This document shows, in pieces, positions 36,510 to 43,098 of a stretch of 64,000 bases of DNA. Origin of the DNA: Actinoplanes sp. N902-109 (GTDB lineage Bacteria; Actinomycetota; Actinomycetes; Mycobacteriales; Micromonosporaceae); the NCBI RefSeq assembly GCF_000389965.1, contig NC_021191.1, positions 2,667,501 through 2,731,500 of the forward strand, written 5' to 3'. The position numbers and the translations under genes are program-made. The stretch's first letter is position 1; each line of letters begins with the position of its first letter. The notes below the pieces were generated by a model. The model was not told the DNA's origin. It saw nothing but the letters and a program-made list of their open reading frames with translations, and did not search any database.

Positions 36510-36859
36510 ATGACTGTACGGGGATTGCACCGCGTCATCGTGTCCGTCGCCGAACTCGGGCGGGCCCTGGCGCTGTACCGGGACGCGCTCGGGCTGACCG
36601 AGAAGTACCGTGCCGGTGAGATCGTGGCGCTCGCCATCCCGGGCGCGCCGACCGAGGTGCTGCTGCACGAGCGACCGCCGGGCTTGCCGGGGTCGCACTG
36701 AGTTTCCTGGTGTCCGATGTCGACGACGCCGCACGGGCCGTGGTGGCGGCCGGCGCCACCGTCATCGACCCGCCGGCCGAGCAGCCGTGGGGTGAGCGCC
36801 AGGCCGTGCTCACCGACCCGGACGGGCACGTCATCTGCCTGGTTTCGCCAGCTGGGTGA
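36510..36859 (+). pseudogene. VOC/glyoxalase-fold protein broken by a 1-bp frameshift
   Basis: ATG at 36510 gives MTVRGLHRVIVSVAELGRAL, a VOC-family first half that stops at 36701. Adding one G in the G4 run at about 36687-36690 would restore an open frame through SFLVSDVDDAARAVVAAGAT and PDGHVICLV to the TGA at 36857, giving about 116 aa, the family's normal size. Two paired beta-alpha-beta-beta-beta units are recognisable. Either a real inactivating deletion or a homopolymer sequencing error. Confidence 0.7.
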
Positions 36860-37070
36860 GCAGGGCGAAGAAGCCGCCGTCGCGTACGAGGACCGCTCCG
36901 CCGCCGGCACCCGCTGCAGATAGGCAGCCGCCATGATGAGCATGTTCGCCGACTCCTCGACCGGCATGTCCTCCTCGCCCTCGCCGGAGAGGTGCCCGTC
37001 CCCCGGGGTGACCGGGGACAGGACGTCACGGTCAGCTCGACGCCGGCCGATCGGCCAGTTTCGATGAACA
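36831..37070 (-). pseudogene. Remnant resembling a DUF4965 glutaminase-like protein
   Basis: One minus-strand frame reads MPVEESANMLIMAAAYLQR (from 36967 downward), preceded by SPVTPGDGHLSGEGEED; a shifted frame continues VLVRDGGFFALLTQLAKPGR to a stop at 36831. MPVEES-NM is characteristic of GtaA/DUF4965 glutaminase-like proteins, but there is no start, most of the protein is missing, and the end overlaps the VOC gene. Weak call from a short motif. Confidence 0.3.
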
Positions 37071-37152
37071 TAGTCCAGAAGTGTCGGTTCGGATGGCGGT
37101 TGCGTCAGATTTTGTGCGGGTGTGTGCGCGTGTCGGCGTGACTCGGCCGGGT

Positions 37153-38223
37153 ATGTCCCGCACTGTGAGTGATCAAGTACATCCCGCCGCCGTGGTCGTG
37201 GGCCTGATCGTCGCGCCGGACTCCGGCCGGCTGGCCGCTGACCTGGTCGCCGATCTCGCCCCGGCCCTGCACCGGCGGCACCCCGCCCTGGACTGGCAGC
37301 TGCCGGTGCTCACCGACACGCTGGTGCACCCGCCGGCCGGGGACGCCGAGCTGGTGGCCGCCGCCCGCGACCGGCTCCTCGACCACGACTGGGACCTCGC
37401 GGTGTGCCTCACCGAGCTGCCGCTGCGGGTGGCCGGCCGGCCCGCCGTCGCGCACGCCAGCCCGGTGCACTCGGTGGCCGTGGTGTCCGTACCCGCGCTC
37501 GGCGCCGTCGGGGTGCGCCGCCGCGCCCTGGACACCGTGCTCAACCTCGTCGACACCCTGGCCGGCGAAACCGACCCGGACGACCCTGGCGCCGCCCGGC
37601 GCCGCTCCCGCACCGCCCGCCGGCTACGCGAACTCGCCGACGACACCGGCGAGGGCCCCGGCCTGCTGTTCCCGGCCCGGGTGCTGACCGGCAACCTGCG
37701 GCTGCTCACCGGCATGATCCGCGCCAACCGCCCGTGGCAGCTCGCGGCCGGCCTCACCCGGGCGCTCACCGCCGCCGTCGCGGCCGGCGTCTTCGCCCTG
37801 GTCACCTCGGACATCTGGCGGCTGGCCGACGACGCCGGCACCATCCGGCTGACCGGACTCGCGGTGGCCGCGGTGCTCGCCGTCGTGCTCACCCTGGTGG
37901 TCGGCGGCAACCTGTGGGAACGCGGCCACCGGCCCGGCCAGCGCCGGCAGATCATGCTGTTCAACGCGGCCACCGTCAGCACGGTCCTGATCGGTGTGCT
38001 GGCCCTGTACGCGGCCCTGTTCGTGCTGGCCACCGTCATCGCTGCGGCGCTGGTCACCCCGCACGTGCTGGCCGAGACCCTGGGCCACCCGGCCCGGACC
38101 GGCGACTACCTGCAACTGGCCTGGTTCACCAGCTCCCTGGCCACGGTCGGCGGCGCGCTGGGCGCGGGCCTGGAGAGCGACGAAGCCGTCCAGGCCGCCG
38201 CCTACACCTACCGCCGGGGCTGA
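37153..38223 (+). CDS. Uncharacterised membrane protein with four predicted TM segments
   Basis: About 356 aa from ATG 37153 (the frame opens further upstream at 37081 with no good ribosome site). The N-terminal ~170 residues are soluble and Asp/Arg-rich with LTELPLRVAGRPAVAH and VVSVPALGAVGVRRRAL. The C-terminal half has hydrophobic stretches ALTAAVAAGVFALVTS, LTGLAVAAVLAVVLTLVVGG, TVSTVLIGVLALYAALFVLA and SLATVGGALGAGLES. I do not recognise a family with known function. It ends 93 bp before a strong hairpin terminator. Confidence 0.8.
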   Translation: MSRTVSDQVHPAAVVVGLIVAPDSGRLAADLVADLAPALHRRHPALDWQLPVLTDTLVHPPAGDAELVAAARDRLLDHDWDLAVCLTELPLRVAGRPAVAHASPVHSVAVVSVPALGAVGVRRRALDTVLNLVDTLAGETDPDDPGAARRRSRTARRLRELADDTGEGPGLLFPARVLTGNLRLLTGMIRANRPWQLAAGLTRALTAAVAAGVFALVTSDIWRLADDAGTIRLTGLAVAAVLAVVLTLVVGGNLWERGHRPGQRRQIMLFNAATVSTVLIGVLALYAALFVLATVIAAALVTPHVLAETLGHPARTGDYLQLAWFTSSLATVGGALGAGLESDEAVQAAAYTYRRG

Positions 38224-38315
38224 AACCCGCGGCACTGCACGATGCTCGCGTCGCCGGTCGCGGCACCGTCCCGCCGCTCCGCCGCCCGTACCAGCGTTCC
38301 GCAGCCGGGACACCA

Positions 38316-38347
38316 ACGGCCCGGCACCCGTCGGGGTGCCGGGCCGT
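38316..38347. terminator. Strong hairpin between convergent genes
   Basis: A perfect 14-bp stem (ACGGCCCGGCACCC with its complement at 38334-38347) and 4-nt loop sit between the ends of the membrane-protein gene (38223) and the PRC-barrel gene (38371). It probably terminates transcription from both sides. Confidence 0.8.
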
Positions 38348-38370
38348 GGCTGGGGGGATGAAGCTGGGGA

Positions 38371-39252
38371 TCAGCGGCGACCCTCGGGGTCGTCGAAGTC
38401 GATCTGCTCCTTGCGGACCTGACCGGTGACCGTCTCCTCGTCGCGGACGGTCTCCTTGCCCAGGCGCACCCGCTCGACCGGGACCGCCTCGGTGTTCACC
38501 ACCGGACGCTCGGCGTGCAGGGTGACCTCGTGCTCGGACTCGGTGATCGACGGGCCGTCGAAGGCGTCGCCGCGGTTGGCCTCGGTGATGGGCTCGCGCT
38601 CGAGGCGTACCTCCTCGCGGCTGACCGGAACCTTGACCTGCTGCTCCTCGGTGACCACGTACTTGCGCAGCCGGGCGCGGCCGGCCTCCTCGCGCTGGGT
38701 GTCGGCGACCAGGCGCTCCTCGGAGCGGGTCATCGCGTCGGAGCCGCCCAGGCCGCTGTCGCGCTCCTCGCTGTGGCGGCTGTGCTCACTGGTCTGCTTG
38801 CCGTACGAACCGGCGGCGCGGTTGTCGAAGGACTCGCTGCGGCCCTCGGTCCCGGTCTGACCCGTACGGTTCTCGGTGTACTCGCGGCCCTTGGCGCCGG
38901 TGTTGCCCTCGTAGGCGTTGCTGCCGGAGCCGCTGGTGTCGCTGGTGAGGCCGTAGTAGCGGTAGAGTTCGTCCTCTTCGGCGTAGGTGAGCGCGCTGTC
39001 GGTGTCGATCCGCGGCGCATCCTTGACCGTGGCCTTGTCCACCGGAACGGTGATGCGGTCACCGGACACATCGGCCCGCTGCAACGGCACGAAGGTCTCC
39101 TTGGTGCCGAACAGGCCGGTCTTGACGGTCACCCATTCCGGCTCGCCGCTCTGCGCGTCGAGGAAGACCTGGCCCACCGAGCCGATCTTGTCGCCGTCGG
39201 CGTCGTACACGGTGGCGTCGGACAGCTGGGGGATTTCGTTCTGCGTCAGCAT
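38371..39252 (-). CDS. PRC-barrel and DUF2382 domain protein
   Basis: 293 aa. Residues ~1-80 form a PRC-barrel (VYDADGDKIGSVGQVFLD, EWVTVKTGLFGTKETFVPL); a disordered Gly/Ser/Thr/Glu-rich linker follows; residues ~195-290 are DUF2382 (RLRKYVVTEEQQVKVPVSRE, RVRLGKETVRDEETV, VRKEQIDFD). This two-domain type is common in actinobacteria and is associated with envelope or general stress, but its molecular role is unknown. I chose ATG 39252 because of the strong AAGGAACGGAAC site just upstream. A possible sigma-B-type promoter lies ~105 bp upstream. Confidence 0.92.
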   Translation of the reverse strand: MLTQNEIPQLSDATVYDADGDKIGSVGQVFLDAQSGEPEWVTVKTGLFGTKETFVPLQRADVSGDRITVPVDKATVKDAPRIDTDSALTYAEEDELYRYYGLTSDTSGSGSNAYEGNTGAKGREYTENRTGQTGTEGRSESFDNRAAGSYGKQTSEHSRHSEERDSGLGGSDAMTRSEERLVADTQREEAGRARLRKYVVTEEQQVKVPVSREEVRLEREPITEANRGDAFDGPSITESEHEVTLHAERPVVNTEAVPVERVRLGKETVRDEETVTGQVRKEQIDFDDPEGRR

Positions 39253-39354
39253 GTTCCGTTCCTTTCCAGGGGGTGTCGCACGATCCGATGAATGAATCGT
39301 GTAGGGAGGAAATGCTCTTTCCGGGATGTTGGCCGTCATCCCGACGCTGTTCAC

Positions 39355-39379
39355 ATGCCCGGCCGTTTACCGGCTAAAC
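39355..39379 (-). promoter_or_regulatory. Possible SigB-type promoter for the PRC-barrel gene
   Basis: On the minus strand GTTT (39376-39379) is followed after 15 nt by GGGCAT (39355-39360). This resembles the actinobacterial SigB pattern GNNT-N14-16-GGGTAC/T, with one mismatch in the second element. Confidence 0.3.
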
Positions 39380-39583
39380 GAGCCACCGAAAATTGTCATA
39401 CGGATAGGTGGCGTGGCCTCCGCCTCGGAGAGGCCCACGCCGGCCATCACGGACAGTAGCGACTCGGCCCATCGTGGGTTGCGGAGCGGCGCCGCACCTG
39501 AGGATCCTCGAACAACTCGTCGACCACGGCCGTTCTCGTCGATGAACCGCACGGCTGCGCTGATGATGCGGTGCGCGTCAGCA
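39367..39583 (-). pseudogene. Degraded TetR-type regulator remnant
   Basis: A minus-strand frame reads RIISAAVRFIDENG (TetR N-terminal helix), followed almost at once by NPRWAESLLSVMAGVGLSEA, which resembles a TetR C-terminal domain, then a TAA at 39367. The DNA-recognition helix and about 100 residues are missing, consistent with an internal deletion. The rest of 39253-39646 holds no gene I can support. Weak call. Confidence 0.35.
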
Positions 39584-39646
39584 CACCACGGGCTCCGGGA
39601 CCGGTCACCGTGCCGGTGTTCCACGGGAGATCTGCACAATGGACGG

Positions 39647-40543
39647 TTACCTCAGCATGGTGCGGATCTCCTTGGCGAGTTGCACCGACGCATCGATCTC
39701 GACCTTGCGAATCGAAACGCTTTCCACATTGAACCCGAACGGCATTCCCAGCGACCGGCAGAAAGTGATCAATTCCCGGGCGTTGGCCACGCATTGCAGA
39801 TACGAATCGCGCAGCGGATCGGGGGAGCGCTGCAGCGCGTTCTCCAGCCACCGCGGCACGTCGACGCCGAGCCACTGCAGGAACGACAACGTCTTGACCG
39901 AACCGCACACCGACATCGTGAAGATCATCGGCTGCGGCGGCACCCCGCGCTCGGCGCACTCGTAGAAGTAGTCGGAGACCAGGCTCTTGGTGGCGTCCAC
40001 GTTGTAGACCACCTGCGAGATGAAGAACGAGCAACCGCGCTCCTGCTTGCGCAACATCCGCAGGTGCTCGTCGCCACGAGCGGAATATCGCTCGGTGATG
40101 CTCACCCCGCCCAGCCGCAGCTGCGGGCGCACCCGCTCACGCAGCGCCTGCGCCTCGGCCATCCGGGTGTGCACCGGTTTGTCGGACGACGATGACCCGA
40201 CGAACACGCTCAACACTTGATCGGTGTCGACCCCGTGCAGCCAGGTCGTCAACTCGTCCTGCGGGTACTTGCCGACGCAGCGGTAGACCACCACCGGCCG
40301 CTGCCACGCCGACAGGTGCTCACGCTGGAACACCGCGGGGTCCATGGTCGGCAGGTACGGGAACGGGCGCTGCTCCGGGTTGCGGTCGCTCTCGTCGTCG
40401 ATGTCGTAGAGCACCAGCCCGTCGAGCTCCAGCCCGGTCAGCCGGGCCAGCGTGACGTCGGCGATCTGCTGGGCCTCGGCCGGCGACACACTCGCCCGCG
40501 GCGGTGTGAGCCCCAGCAGCAGAACCTCGTGCTCGAAAACCAT
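39647..40543 (-). CDS. Methylenetetrahydrofolate reductase-like protein
   Basis: 298 aa, MTHFR-type TIM barrel. Recognisable parts are LDGLVLYDIDDES, VFVGSSSSDKPVHTRMAEA, RLGGVSITERYSARGDEHLRML and the substrate-proximal QVVYNVDATKSLVSDYFYE. The N-terminal ER-TPP strand is divergent, so it may act on a related substrate rather than being the main metF product. ATG 40543 is the first reasonable start; the protein is of near-normal length for the catalytic domain alone. No obvious operon partner: the next gene upstream ends 34 bp away. Confidence 0.75.
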   Translation of the reverse strand: MVFEHEVLLLGLTPPRASVSPAEAQQIADVTLARLTGLELDGLVLYDIDDESDRNPEQRPFPYLPTMDPAVFQREHLSAWQRPVVVYRCVGKYPQDELTTWLHGVDTDQVLSVFVGSSSSDKPVHTRMAEAQALRERVRPQLRLGGVSITERYSARGDEHLRMLRKQERGCSFFISQVVYNVDATKSLVSDYFYECAERGVPPQPMIFTMSVCGSVKTLSFLQWLGVDVPRWLENALQRSPDPLRDSYLQCVANARELITFCRSLGMPFGFNVESVSIRKVEIDASVQLAKEIRTMLR

Positions 40544-40577
40544 GCGAACACGGTACAGAGCGTGCCTCGAGCGCAGG

Positions 40578-41555
40578 TCAGGCCCCGGTGGTGACGGTGC
40601 TGCCGGTGTCCGCCGCGCGCTCGATCGCCAGCCCGACGGCGGTGTCGTGGATGCCGTCGGCCAGCGGGTACGGCGGGGGCCCGGTCCCGCGTACCCAGGC
40701 GGCCGTCTCCCGCAGGACCGTCGCCGTCGCTGTCTCGTCGTCGTTGAACCGGAGACCGGGGAACGGGTGGCGGAACAGCACGTCAGCGCCGAATGCGAGG
40801 TGGTCGTCGGCACGGGTCAGCGGGGTCCGCACGATTGCCGGTGCCGTGACCGTGCCGGTGAGCCGCACCACCTCGTCGTCCTGCAGTTCGCCGTGCGTGC
40901 CGCGCACCAGCAGCCGCCGGAACCTGAGCTGGTTGCGCGTCTGGTTGGTGGTGAAGTCGTAGAGCCCCGACCGGCCGGACCCGAAGTCCAGCATGGCGAG
41001 GGTCGTCGTGGCTGCTACCGGGCCGGCGTCGGTGGTCCACCCGCCGCGGTCGAGCGGATCGGCCAGCGCGGCCCGGTGCCGGGTGGCCCGCACGACGACA
41101 GGCCCGCGACCGGCGCCGAGCATCCCGCGCATGATCGACACGGCGTGGTAGAGCTGCGTCGAGGAGACGTGCACCTGGGTCGGCGTACCGATGACGCCCT
41201 TGCGGACGAGGGCGAGCCGGGCGGCATGGGTGGGCATCCGCAGATACTGTTCGGCCACCTGCACGAGCCCGGTGCCGATCAGGCCGGCCAGCTCGGCGGT
41301 CGCGGGTGTCTCGGTCAGCACCGGCAGGCCCATGGCGACGACGTGTGCGACCGCGTCAGCGTTGACGGCCTTCGGTACAGCCGTCACGACGAAATCCGGC
41401 CGGGCCTCGGCCACCGAGCGGAACGTGGGCACCGGCAGCGAGCGCGGCGAGCGCACCACGGCACCCAGGCAGCTGACGTCGTCGAGCCGGGCCGCCACCC
41501 GCCAGTACGCGGCAGCCCGGAACCCCGACCCCACCACGACGAACGAGGTGGTCAC
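40578..41555 (-). CDS. Gfo/Idh/MocA-family oxidoreductase
   Basis: 325 aa. The N-terminal Rossmann fold (SFVVVGSGFRAAAYWRVA, FVVTAVPKAVNADAVAHVV, GLPVLTETP) is typical of NAD(P)-dependent sugar and cyclitol dehydrogenases, except that the usual EKP becomes ETP. The remaining ~200 residues form the alpha/beta substrate domain (EQYLRMPTHAARLALV). Substrate unknown. It lies in tandem with the MTHFR-like gene on the same strand (34 bp), so the two may be co-transcribed. Confidence 0.8.
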   Translation of the reverse strand: MTTSFVVVGSGFRAAAYWRVAARLDDVSCLGAVVRSPRSLPVPTFRSVAEARPDFVVTAVPKAVNADAVAHVVAMGLPVLTETPATAELAGLIGTGLVQVAEQYLRMPTHAARLALVRKGVIGTPTQVHVSSTQLYHAVSIMRGMLGAGRGPVVVRATRHRAALADPLDRGGWTTDAGPVAATTTLAMLDFGSGRSGLYDFTTNQTRNQLRFRRLLVRGTHGELQDDEVVRLTGTVTAPAIVRTPLTRADDHLAFGADVLFRHPFPGLRFNDDETATATVLRETAAWVRGTGPPPYPLADGIHDTAVGLAIERAADTGSTVTTGA

Positions 41556-41623
41556 CGCCGCATCACCGTCCCCTGGCCACCGGGATGTCCCCGCACTTCA
41601 GCATGCCTCGTTAGGGTGGCCCG

Positions 41624-42757
41624 GTGACATGGCAGCGGCGTACGTACCGCGATGTTGACGGTCAACGGGTTGACGGGGTGTGCCGTTCGATGTTCGTCAC
41701 CAACGCCGGCGACTACTACCTGGACGACCTCGTCGTCTATGCCGACGGTGCGGTCGACGCGGGCGACGGGCTCACCGATCTCGACGGGCTGCGCCGCCGG
41801 CTGGCCAGTGGCCGGGTCGCGACCACGCTGGAGGAGGGCGCGCGGGCGTACGCGCATCGCGTCGGCAGCTGGCGGTTCGCCGACGTGCTGGGCGCGCTGA
41901 CCCCGGAGTTGGTGCTCGGTGAGGTCGCCGACCAGATCGACCGGCTCAACGAGCGCCCCGACTCGGCCGCGCGGTGCCGGCAGGCGGTGCAGGCCTATCT
42001 GTCCGACATGAGCGAGCAGAACCGGCTCGCGGTGCGGGAGAGCTATCTCGCGATCCCCGAGCATCTGCGGATCTTCACGCTGGGCGACATGGACCGCAAG
42101 GATTTCCCGCTGCGGGTGCTGATCACCGAGCTCGGCGAGCAGGTGTACGGCGACCCGGACGGCCCGGTCATCACCCGGCGGCACCGCGACCGGGCAGTCC
42201 AGTACTTCCGCGAGACCGCCCGCGCGATCGCCGGGTGGCAGGCCACCGAGCCCGCCGACGGCCCGGCCCGGCCGCACGACCCGACGGTGACGCTGGCGCA
42301 GACGTACTACCCGAACGGCTGGCCCGACGACCCCGGCATCCACGTGCTGCAGAACGACTACGCCTCCTCGATCACCGTGCGCGGCCGCAGCTATCCGACG
42401 GTGAGCCACGCCTACTGGGCACTGTCCACCGGCGACCCCGCCTGGCACGACCGGATCGCGGCGGCCGAGCGGGTGTACGACGCCGTCACGCTGGCCGGGC
42501 GGGCCCCCCGCCGGGACGGCTGGCCCGGCACGCGCCTCGCCGTCATGGCTGAGCTGTTGCGGGCCAAGTTCGCCCAGCACCCGCGGCTGGCCGACGTGCT
42601 GCTGGCCACCGGTGACGCCCGGATCGTCTGCACCGACGCCGGCTCGGATTTCTGGTCCGCCGGCCCGGGCGGCACCAACTGGTTCGGCCGGTTGCTGGAG
42701 GTGGCCCGGTCCGAGGTGGCGGCCGCTCGCACTCAGCCACTGCCGGGCGAGGTGTAA
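41624..42757 (+). CDS. NADAR-domain protein with N-terminal DUF7639-like region
   Basis: 377 aa from GTG 41624. The C-terminal part has YbiA/NADAR hallmarks: NDYASSITVRGRSYPTVSHA, FWSAGPGGTNWFGRLL and the spaced ARIVCTDAGSD. NADAR proteins are N-glycosidases acting on riboflavin intermediates or ADP-ribosylated substrates, and some sit in NAD or defence contexts. The N-terminal ~200 residues (MFVTNAGDYYLDDLVVYADGAV, LGDMDRKDFPLRVLITELGE) are a domain of unknown function that commonly accompanies NADAR in actinobacteria. Single-gene unit, divergent from the oxidoreductase. Confidence 0.85.
   Translation: MTWQRRTYRDVDGQRVDGVCRSMFVTNAGDYYLDDLVVYADGAVDAGDGLTDLDGLRRRLASGRVATTLEEGARAYAHRVGSWRFADVLGALTPELVLGEVADQIDRLNERPDSAARCRQAVQAYLSDMSEQNRLAVRESYLAIPEHLRIFTLGDMDRKDFPLRVLITELGEQVYGDPDGPVITRRHRDRAVQYFRETARAIAGWQATEPADGPARPHDPTVTLAQTYYPNGWPDDPGIHVLQNDYASSITVRGRSYPTVSHAYWALSTGDPAWHDRIAAAERVYDAVTLAGRAPRRDGWPGTRLAVMAELLRAKFAQHPRLADVLLATGDARIVCTDAGSDFWSAGPGGTNWFGRLLEVARSEVAAARTQPLPGEV
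41654..41674. promoter_or_regulatory. Triple GTTGAC/GTCAAC cluster in the NADAR 5' coding region
   Basis: GTTGAC-G-GTCAAC (41654-41666) is a perfect odd palindrome, followed 2 bp later by another GTTGAC (41669-41674). It starts 30 bp inside the gene. It may be an operator or simply a dense cluster of a word common throughout this window. Confidence 0.3.
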
Positions 42758-43098
42758 GGCACACGGGCCGCGGCCCGGTGGGTGCCGATCTCCGGAAGGG
42801 CACCTCGGGCATGCCCCATCGGGCAAGTTCCCTTCGGAACAGGACCACCGGATACTCCGAACCGAACAACATCAATCTGTCCGGCAACCTGACGACCAGA
42901 ACGGCGGGGCAGCGCCTGGGCGTGCATCGACCCGGGTGACGACCGGAGCCGGCTGGGGATCCACTACTCACCCGGGGTTCGCGCCCGGCGCCCGGTCCAC
43001 CATTTCGATGCCATTCGAATATGTAGCGGTGTCGATTTCTATGAGTATGCTGACCGGCGGGATCCCACCATTTCCTCGGACCAATCGTAGGGAGCCGT
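42758..43098. other. Intergenic region upstream of the secreted protease
   Basis: 341 bp with no supportable gene. It is locally AT-richer near its right end (about 43000-43060), with a possible -10 element TATGCT at 43047 but no convincing -35. The direct near-repeat ATTTCGATGCCATTCGAAT lies at about 43003-43020. GGGAG at 43090 serves the GTG start at 43099. Confidence 0.4.
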
